From: Chloroflexota bacterium
Lineage (GTDB): Bacteria; Chloroflexota; Dehalococcoidia; UBA2979
Direction of reading: 5' to 3'
DNA: 19,092 bases
Assembly: GCA_009391845.1 (NCBI GenBank)
Contig: QWJG01000013.1
Span: forward strand, 1 to 19,092
Positions 13,982 to 19,092 of this stretch are shown here, in pieces (within the stretch, counting starts at the first letter, position 1; each line of letters opens with the position of its first letter). The position numbers and the translations under genes were made by a program. The notes beneath the pieces were generated by a model. The model did no database searches, was not told where the DNA came from, and was given only the letters and a program-made list of their open reading frames with translations.

Positions 13982-15955
13982 TCAGCGCGTGCGCGCGGTC
14001 GCCCCCGGCGTGAAAATCCCCAGATCCAGCGTGCGCGAGAGATCGCGCAGCACGGCAAGGCCGCGCACGCTGACGCCGCGGCTGTCCAGCAGCGGTGAGT
14101 AGACGGCAATGCCGAGGCGGCCCGGAACGACGGCGGCGATACAACCGGAGATGCCGCTCTTCGCGGGCAGCCCGACCTCCACGGCGAACTCGCCGGAGGC
14201 GTGGTGCATGCCGGCGCTGTACATCACCGCCAGCACGTCGCGCGCCGTCTGTTCCGAGGTGAGGCGCGGACCGCCCGGTCGCTGTCCGTGTGCGGCCAGC
14301 AGCGCCGCCATCCGCGCCACCGCGGGCACCGGGATCGCGATCGAGCACTGGCGCAGGTACAGCTCCAGTGCCGGTTCCGTCTCCGCGAGCACCCCGGCGG
14401 CACGCAGCAGGTTCGCGATCGCGCGGTTCCGCGAGGCCGCGCGGTACTCGGCGGCAAGCATCGCCTCGTCGATGCGGAGCGGTTCGCCGGCGAACGCGGA
14501 CATCCGATCGAGCAGCGCGGGGCCATCGAGGCCGGCCTCCGCCAGCAGGCCGGCGACGGTGATCGCGCCGGTGTTCTCCAGCGGGTTGAACGGCCGCGCG
14601 CGCAGCGGATCGAGCTCGATCGTGTCGGCGGTGTTGCCGCTCGGTTCGACGCCGACGGCGGCGTGCACGGCCGGCTGACCGCACAGCTCGAGCGCGATCG
14701 CGTAGCTGAACGGGTTCGCCACCGCCTGGAGCGAGACGCGCTGCGTGCCGCGCCCGACGACCAGCTCGCGGCCATCGACGGTACAGATGGCGATCGTCAG
14801 GTCATCGGGGTTCGCGTTCGCGAGGCCCGGTGCGTACGTCGCAACGTGGCCGCGGCCGTAGTGCTCCCGCCGCGCGTGCACCGCGCGGAGCGTGGCGCGC
14901 AACGTCGAGGTCGTCGGCGCCGCGAGCGGCGCTGTCGGGCGGGCGGACCGAGGAGCGGCAGCGACGGCCGAGGGCGCCTCGAAGGGGTGCAGCCGCAGGC
15001 GGCTGGCGAGCAGCGCGAGCGCCCGCTGACCGCGCACGCTCGTCCCGTGCGCGTCGATGCGAGGCGAGAAGACGGCGACGCCGAACCGATCCGGGACCAC
15101 CGCGATGATCGCGCCGGAGACGCCGCTCTTCGCGGGCAGGCCGAGATCGAAGGCGAAGTGGCCGGCCGCGTCGTACATCCCGCAGGTCGACATCACCGCC
15201 AGCACGTCGGCGGCGACGCGCCTCGGTAGTACGCGGCCGCGCGGGCGGGCCGCCGGCCCGATGGCACCCGGCAGGACCCCACCACCGGCGAGTGTGGCCG
15301 CCATCACGGCGAGCCGCGGGGTGGTGACCAGCGTCGAACACGCGTCGAAGTAGCGTTCGAGCGCCAGCTCCGCCGGCACCTCGATCAGATCGAAGGCCCG
15401 CAGCAGGTGGGCGATCGCGCGGTTGCGGAAGGCGGTCGCCAGCTCCGAGTCGTAGACGGCGCCATCGAAGGCGGGCACGGCAGCGAGGGCGTCAGCGGCG
15501 ACGCTCCCGCCGAACGCGCTGAGCAGATCGAGCACGGCGGCGCGATCCGGCAGGTAGCCCGATCCTGCCAGCAGCCCGGCGATCGCGATCGCACCGGTGT
15601 TCACCATCGGGTTGTGGGCGCGGTGGCGGCCGGCCTCCAGTCGCACCAGCGAATCGAACTCCTCGCCGGTCGGCTCCACGCCAACGTGACTGCGCACGGT
15701 CCGCCGCCCGAGCCGGGCGAGTGCCTCGCCATAGAGGAAGGGCTTGCACGTGGACTGGAGCGTGAAGCGCTGATCGACGTCGCCAGCGGAGATGAGCTGC
15801 CCGTCCGTCGTGCAGATCGCGATCGCGAAGCGATCGGCCTCGACGTTCGCGAGTTCGGGGATGTAGGAGGCGAGCGCGCCGCCGTCCTCGTCGCGTGTCA
15901 GGTCGGCGATTTCGCACAACAGCGCGGCAAGGTCCTCGGACTCAGCGGCATCCAT
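13982..15955 (-). CDS. Tandem-duplicated glutaminase (GlsA family); second domain lacks catalytic Ser and Lys
   Basis: A 657-residue protein, about twice the usual 300-330. The ATG at 15955 is chosen for GAGGAGG about 8 bases upstream; the frame is open further 5' but without a start site. Residues 1-325 are a complete serine-dependent beta-lactamase-fold glutaminase (glutamine to glutamate plus ammonia): YIPELAN (Tyr31), LQSTCK with Ser68 and Lys71, MVNTGAI (Asn119), DSELATAFRNRA (Glu171, Asn178), RYF (Tyr202), GMYD (Tyr261) and LPAKSGVSG. A Pro/Ala linker (about 328-350) leads to a second copy at about 352-657: YAPGLAN, LENTGAI (Asn461), AAEYRAASRNRA (Glu503, Asn510), ELY (Tyr533), LPAKSGISG. 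Its SxxK position reads LQAVAN (Ala411, Asn414) and GMYD reads GMHH (His584). The second half is therefore probably a pseudoenzyme with a structural or regulatory role. It lies about 210 bases upstream of malic enzyme on the same strand. Confidence 0.92.
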   Translation of the reverse strand: MDAAESEDLAALLCEIADLTRDEDGGALASYIPELANVEADRFAIAICTTDGQLISAGDVDQRFTLQSTCKPFLYGEALARLGRRTVRSHVGVEPTGEEFDSLVRLEAGRHRAHNPMVNTGAIAIAGLLAGSGYLPDRAAVLDLLSAFGGSVAADALAAVPAFDGAVYDSELATAFRNRAIAHLLRAFDLIEVPAELALERYFDACSTLVTTPRLAVMAATLAGGGVLPGAIGPAARPRGRVLPRRVAADVLAVMSTCGMYDAAGHFAFDLGLPAKSGVSGAIIAVVPDRFGVAVFSPRIDAHGTSVRGQRALALLASRLRLHPFEAPSAVAAAPRSARPTAPLAAPTTSTLRATLRAVHARREHYGRGHVATYAPGLANANPDDLTIAICTVDGRELVVGRGTQRVSLQAVANPFSYAIALELCGQPAVHAAVGVEPSGNTADTIELDPLRARPFNPLENTGAITVAGLLAEAGLDGPALLDRMSAFAGEPLRIDEAMLAAEYRAASRNRAIANLLRAAGVLAETEPALELYLRQCSIAIPVPAVARMAALLAAHGQRPGGPRLTSEQTARDVLAVMYSAGMHHASGEFAVEVGLPAKSGISGCIAAVVPGRLGIAVYSPLLDSRGVSVRGLAVLRDLSRTLDLGIFTPGATARTR

Positions 15956-16208
15956 GCGCGTCGCCTCCTCTGCACACGATGCCACGCAGCAGCGCGTGGC
16001 GGCACGGGCGGGCGGCGCGTGGCCGGCGACCTCGGGGGTGACGGGCAGGCGGGGAGGACCGCCGGCCCTCAGGCTGACGGGGGTCTTACCGGCTGACCTC
16101 GTCGGGTCGGCATCGGGCCGAGCGGCCCTCGGGACCGGCGATCGACACGCTCCCGTTCGCCCGCCGCCAGTCCGGCCGAGCACGCGATCGTCCAGTTAGA
16201 GTTAACGC

Positions 16209-16865
16209 ATGCGCATCCCCTATTACGCCGGCACGCTGCTGTTCGTCGGTGTTCTGTTGTTCGGTGGCGTGCTCTGGCTCGCTGGTCAAATCACCGGCCT
16301 CAACCCATTCGGGAGCGAAGAGGTCGAAGCGGTCGGCCCGACGGTTGTTCAGAGCGTTCGCGAATTGTCATCACTGACCACGGTTGAGTTCGTGGAGTAC
16401 ACGACGATTGAGAAGGGCCGCGACGCCGGCTTCTTCAACTTCCTGCGCGGCGACAAGATCTTCCTGCTCGCGGTCGCCCGCATCGGCGCCGGGATCGACC
16501 TATCGCAGCTTCGTGACAGCGCCGTGACGGTCGACGACGAACGGCGCTCGGTGCGGATCGAACTCCCGCCGGCCGAGATCCTCTACGTCGCGCTGGACAA
16601 CGAGGCGACGCAGGTCTTCGACCGTGACACCGGGCTCTTCAAGAAGGGCGACGACGACCTCGAAGGCGAGGCGCGGCTGGCCGCTGAGGGTGTGCTGCGC
16701 GAGCAGGCCTATGCCGCCGGCATCCTGGCGACCGCCACCGAGAACGCGAAGAAGACGCTGACCGCCTTCCTCGAGGGGCTCGGCTTCACCGACATCACCA
16801 TCGTCGGCGCGCTCGACGAACCGGCGCGGCCCGCGCCCAGTTCGGCAACGCCGGCGCTGCGGTAA
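16209..16865 (+). CDS. DUF4230-family membrane-anchored protein
   Basis: A 218-residue protein with one N-terminal membrane helix (about residues 5-27, YYAGTLLFVGVLLFGGVLWLAG) and a soluble domain. The pattern VQSVRELSSLTTVEFVEYTTIEK, then LLAVARIGAGIDLSQL, IELPPAEILYVALDNEATQVFDRDTGLF and a C-terminal helical stretch with LTAFLEGLGFTDITI is that of DUF4230 proteins, which have no established function. The domain would lie outside the cytoplasm or be tethered to the membrane. The ATG at 16209 has no ribosome site; a -10-like TAGAGT at 16197-16202 ends 7 bases before it, so the mRNA may be leaderless. The gene is divergent from the glutaminase and shares a 253-base upstream region with it, in which nothing else was recognised. 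It is convergent with the GNAT gene. Confidence 0.85.
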   Translation: MRIPYYAGTLLFVGVLLFGGVLWLAGQITGLNPFGSEEVEAVGPTVVQSVRELSSLTTVEFVEYTTIEKGRDAGFFNFLRGDKIFLLAVARIGAGIDLSQLRDSAVTVDDERRSVRIELPPAEILYVALDNEATQVFDRDTGLFKKGDDDLEGEARLAAEGVLREQAYAAGILATATENAKKTLTAFLEGLGFTDITIVGALDEPARPAPSSATPALR

Positions 16866-16959
16866 CGAGCGCCCTCGAGATCCGAGGTGACCTCGTCGTC
16901 CTCGAGGAACGTGCGCAGCGCGGGGGGCGAGTCCCGCGGCACGGAGTTGGCCGCTGCGT

Positions 16960-17538
16960 CTAATCCCCGAGCCGGGAGAGCGTCACCTCGAAGGACTCAA
17001 CGTCCTGGTGCATGATCAGCAGGTCGAACGTGGCGTCGTCCTGATCGATGACCTGGTCAGGGAGCACCGCGAGGGGCGAGAAGCCGAGTTCGCGGAAGAT
17101 GCGGATCGCGCTGAGCTGATCGAACGTCATCTGGGCGGTGATCCGCTGTACCCCGACCGTCGTCGCCGCGCGAAACGCCCGCGCAATCAGCTCTCGTCCG
17201 AGGCCGCTCCCGCGCACTGCCTGGCCCACGACCACCCGCAGTTCGGCGATGTGACGCGTCCAGGGCGAAGCGGAGTGGACCACGGAACTGAATCCGAGGA
17301 TGCCGTTCGGCCCCACGGCGAGAATCACCCGGCTGAGGCCGATCAGCGTCTCGTCGATCCAGCCGTTCAACCCCTCGATGCCGGTGATGTCGGTCGGCAG
17401 GAACATCAGATCGTGCCGCGGGACGGAGCGCACGAACGCCAGCAGGGCGTCGGCGTCGCCGATCTGCATGTCTCGGAACTCGATCGCAAGCCCATCGATC
17501 TTGATCGTGCGCGCGGCCGCGCCGTCCCCGTCAGTCAT
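16960..17538 (-). CDS. GNAT-family N-acetyltransferase
   Basis: A 192-residue acetyltransferase of the GNAT fold. The second of two close ATGs (17538) is preferred because GGAG, which directly abuts the first ATG (17544), then sits 6 bases away. The acetyl-CoA-binding motif A is clear: AELRVVVGQAVRGSGLGREL with Q106-x-x-R-G-x-G-L-G at 106-114. It is followed by LIARAFRAATTVGVQRI and by the motif B-like SAIRIFRELGF (about 143-153). The N-terminal IEFRDMQIGDADALLAFVRSVP is the usual first strand and helix. Such enzymes acetylate small molecules, peptides or protein N-termini; the acceptor cannot be told here. It is cytoplasmic, apparently monocistronic and convergent with the DUF4230 gene 94 bases away. 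Confidence 0.88.
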   Translation of the reverse strand: MTDGDGAAARTIKIDGLAIEFRDMQIGDADALLAFVRSVPRHDLMFLPTDITGIEGLNGWIDETLIGLSRVILAVGPNGILGFSSVVHSASPWTRHIAELRVVVGQAVRGSGLGRELIARAFRAATTVGVQRITAQMTFDQLSAIRIFRELGFSPLAVLPDQVIDQDDATFDLLIMHQDVESFEVTLSRLGD

Positions 17539-17544
17539 GCTCAT

Positions 17545-17843
17545 CTCCGAACTGCTCGACTGGATGCCCGGACACTTTGAGTGAGCGTACTCGACGCGGC
17601 AACCATCGCTTCGCAGCGACAGCAGGGCGCCAGACTCGCCGTCTCGCCTCAGTCGCGATCGACCTCGTTGGCCGGTGCGCTCCGCCGATCCTCGGATGCT
17701 CCGGAGCGAGCTGCGGCTCGCCCGAGGGCCGCCGGGGCCACGTCGCGGCCAACGAGTACGGGTGACCTCGGAGGTGACGGACGGGCGATCGGGATCGCCG
17801 GACGCGCGGCTGTCGCGGTAACGAGCGCGGGGCCGGGATCAAC
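17545..17843. other. Non-coding stretch between the GNAT gene and the tRNA terminator
   Basis: About 300 bases of GC-rich sequence. Open frames on both strands have no recognisable domain and no ribosome sites. A promoter for the GNAT gene should lie near 17560-17620 on the minus strand but no clear -10/-35 was found. GCGGTAACGAGCGC near 17817 also occurs near 16858, just at the DUF4230 stop; that may be chance. Confidence 0.4.
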
Positions 17844-17866
17844 GAACCCGCCGAGGAGGCGGGTTC
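17844..17866 (-). terminator. Terminator downstream of tRNA-Phe
   Basis: On the minus strand GAACCCGCC-tcctc-GGCGGGTTC forms a 9-bp stem, 13 bases past the tRNA 3' end, followed by GTTGATC. Its position and shape fit an intrinsic terminator for the tRNA transcript. Confidence 0.8.
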
Positions 17867-17879
17867 CTTGCGGTGCAGG

Positions 17880-17955
17880 TGGTGCCGAGGGCCAGGATCG
17901 AACTGGCGACACCGCGATTTTCAGTCGCGTGCTCTACCGACTGAGCTACCTCGGC
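17880..17955 (-). tRNA. tRNA-Phe (GAA)
   Basis: On the minus strand a 76-base cloverleaf can be folded. The acceptor stem GCCGAGG (17955-17949) pairs with CCTCGGC. The D arm has AGCTCAGTCGGTAGAGC. The anticodon stem CGCGA/TCGCG encloses the loop CTGAAAA, giving anticodon GAA. The T arm contains the GTTCGATCC signature, the discriminator is A, and CCA is encoded (17882-17880). It decodes phenylalanine UUC/UUU. No intron is needed. Confidence 0.97.
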
Positions 17956-17966
17956 TTAGGCCGCAT

Positions 17967-17994
17967 AGCGTAGCGGACAGTGGGGTTCCGGCAA
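17967..17994 (-). promoter_or_regulatory. Candidate tRNA-Phe promoter
   Basis: On the minus strand TTGCCG (17994-17989) and TACGCT (17972-17967) are 16 bp apart and end 11 bases before the first tRNA base. The match to consensus is moderate but the position is right. Confidence 0.45.
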
Positions 17995-18033
17995 ACGCTT
18001 GGCAGTTTCTGGACTCCTGGTTCCGGATTCTGG

Positions 18034-18813
18034 CTACGGGGCATTCACCGTCACATCAGCAGTAGTCGCCGACGCGGCGCCGCCGCTGTTCGACGCGACC
18101 AGCGTTACCGTTACCGGCCCGGGGGTCGATAGCGTTGGGCTGTACGACTCTGAACTACCCCCAGGGGCTCCACCGTTGTTCGTCCACGCATACGTCGTGA
18201 TCGCCCCACCGGTATTGCCTGTCACCGAGCACAACGTCGCTCCGCCAGCTGTCACTGGGCTCGTACAACTAATCGTTACGTTCGCCGGCGCTCCAGCGGT
18301 GACACTGACCGAGGTGGTGGCGTTGTCGCTAGCGGTGCTGTTCGTCGCCACGAGCGAAACGGCCCTAGGACCAGCCGCGGCGAATGAAGTCGAGTACGTC
18401 GGACTGCTCCCCGATACCGAACTCCCGCCGGCCCATGCCCAGGTCGTAATCGGTCCACCGACGTTCGTCGCGGAGCAAAGGGTGGTAGCGCCGACTGTGA
18501 CGGGGTTTGGCGTGCAACTCACGGTGATATTTGGTGCTAGAACGACCACTGGCGGCAACGGCGAGACGACGATCGAGGCCTGTGCGTTCGCGCAGCCGTC
18601 GGCGTTGCAGACCTCCAGCGTGATCGTGCGCGTCCCGGCGATCGCGTAGGTGATGAAGAACGTCGAGGTGGTGCGGGCGGTGGTGCCGCTGCGCCAGGCG
18701 TAGCTGGTGACCTGCCCGTCGATCGTCGGGCGGCAGTTGACGGCCGTTCCGATCTGGACGGCGAGCGGTGTGCAGCCGATCGAGTTGATCACGGGGGCGT
18801 TGCTGACCGCGGG
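18034..18813 (-). CDS. PKD/Ig-like repeat protein, downstream part after an in-frame stop
   Basis: This stretch continues in the same frame as the segment upstream at 18814-19092, separated only by a TAG at 18816-18814. It holds three PKD- or Ig-like units of about 80-90 residues, each opening with a SIGCTP/TVSCTP/TISCTS cysteine strand, then a ...YAW / WAW core and a closing TLEVCN / SLVAT / TLVAS strand. It ends in VTVNAP and TAG with no sorting signal or membrane anchor. Such domains build extracellular adhesive or structural proteins. The last two units lack the CN-x-x-GC cysteine pair of the earlier ones and have lower GC. No ribosome site precedes the first possible start (GTG at 18792), so this is more likely the broken 3' part of one gene than a separate gene. 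The antisense frame at 17999-18649 is rejected as a shadow. Confidence 0.6.
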   Translation of the reverse strand, partial: PAVSNAPVINSIGCTPLAVQIGTAVNCRPTIDGQVTSYAWRSGTTARTTSTFFITYAIAGTRTITLEVCNADGCANAQASIVVSPLPPVVVLAPNITVSCTPNPVTVGATTLCSATNVGGPITTWAWAGGSSVSGSSPTYSTSFAAAGPRAVSLVATNSTASDNATTSVSVTAGAPANVTISCTSPVTAGGATLCSVTGNTGGAITTYAWTNNGGAPGGSSESYSPTLSTPGPVTVTLVASNSGGAASATTADVTVNAP

Positions 18814-19092
18814 CTAGGTGACCGTGAGGGTGGTGGTTTCGGTGTCACAGCAGCCGGCGTTGCAGACGTGCAACCCGATCGTGCGCGCGCCGGAAGAGGT
18901 GTAGGCGCCGCTGAGCGTGCGATTGGAGGCGATCAAGATGCCGTTGACGCTCCAGTCGTAGCTGGCGACGGGGCCGCCGGCGAAGGCGCCGCTGCAGCTC
19001 ACGGTGTCGCCCACTTCAGCCGGTGACGGGGTGCAACTCACGGCGGTGATCCGCGGCGCGGCGGGCGGCGGCGGGCCGGCGGCGACGGTCGA
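18814..19092 (-). CDS. PKD/Ig-like repeat surface protein, 5' part (runs off window; ends at in-frame TAG)
   Basis: The frame is open from the window edge and reads a Pro/Ala linker (AAGPPPPAAPRITA), then one complete PKD-like unit: VSCTPSPAEVGDTVSC, GGPVASYDWSVNG, a hydrophobic strand, TIGLHVCNAGCCDTETTTLTVT, then TAG. Two cysteine pairs (VSC...VSC and VCNAGCC) suggest disulfides and therefore an extracytoplasmic site. The N-terminus, with any signal peptide, is outside the window. After the TAG the same frame continues without a gap into PAVSNAPVINSIGCTP, the linker and first strand of the next unit, so the stop appears to interrupt a longer multi-repeat protein. It could be a real truncation, a sequence error, or less likely a read-through stop. 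Confidence 0.65.
   Translation of the reverse strand, partial: STVAAGPPPPAAPRITAVSCTPSPAEVGDTVSCSGAFAGGPVASYDWSVNGILIASNRTLSGAYTSSGARTIGLHVCNAGCCDTETTTLTVT

Noticed and set aside
16858..17830. GCGGTAACGAGCGC found near 16858 and near 17817, flanking the GNAT gene, as possible ends of an inserted element
   Set aside because: The shared word is only 14 bases, no target duplication, inverted ends or transposase is seen, and GC-rich matches of this length can be chance.
17880..18033. tRNA-Phe as an integration site for an adjacent island
   Set aside because: No integrase gene and no repeat of the tRNA 3' end were found within the window.
17999..18649. A hydrophobic-looking plus-strand frame opposite the PKD repeats
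   Set aside because: The minus-strand reading gives repeated PKD-like units with conserved Cys and Trp; the plus reading is its mirror (Val/Thr/Ala/Pro runs) and has no start site.
1..19092. Frequent CGATCG / GCGATCGC words across the window, resembling a HIP1-like motif
   Set aside because: Most lie inside genes and follow from preferred Ile (ATC), Asp and Ala codons in a GC-rich genome; there is no clear excess in non-coding DNA by eye.

Overview
The window is about 19 kb of high-GC bacterial chromosome. Gene content suggests a free-living, probably aerobic, motile bacterium. The protein style (PcrA-type helicase, M50-CBS protease, P-loop/DRTGG protein, multicopper oxidase with a fused cupredoxin, DUF4230 protein) and the likely leaderless genes fit Chloroflexota (Thermomicrobia-like) or a similar high-GC lineage. 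That placement is inference from gene style; no rRNA or marker gene here settles it.

Layout. 1-1020: the C-terminal end of a MazG-like gene and a one-cysteine thioredoxin-like gene, closed by a strong hairpin. 1055-2235: two minus-strand membrane-protein genes of unknown function. 2380-5559: an SDR oxidoreductase and a PcrA/UvrD helicase on the plus strand. 5570-5723: seven tandem 22-bp units in the non-coding DNA ahead of a chemoreceptor. 5932-8365: a NIT-domain methyl-accepting chemotaxis protein whose last codons are in a shifted frame. 8466-13769, all minus strand: an M50/CBS site-2 protease, a P-loop/DRTGG protein, a multicopper oxidase lipoprotein (frameshifted) and an ACT-malic enzyme. 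13982-15955, minus: a tandem-fused double glutaminase whose second half has lost its catalytic Ser/Lys. 16209-16865: a DUF4230 protein. 16960-17538, minus: a GNAT acetyltransferase. 17880-17955, minus: tRNA-Phe(GAA). 18034-19092, minus: the 3' part of a PKD/Ig-repeat surface protein interrupted by an in-frame TAG and running off the window.

The genes form mostly single-gene transcription units rather than one pathway. Malic enzyme and glutaminase are neighbours and could both feed central carbon and nitrogen metabolism (malate to pyruvate, glutamine to glutamate), but they are separated by about 210 bases with a candidate promoter. No mobile element, CRISPR array, phage or defence cassette was seen.

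The observations I would follow first are the double glutaminase with a dead second domain, the 22-bp repeat array with invariant GAC-N4-GTC half-sites, the CRP-like palindrome upstream of the copper oxidase, and the three reading-frame breaks (chemoreceptor, copper oxidase, PKD protein). At least some of these breaks may be sequence errors.
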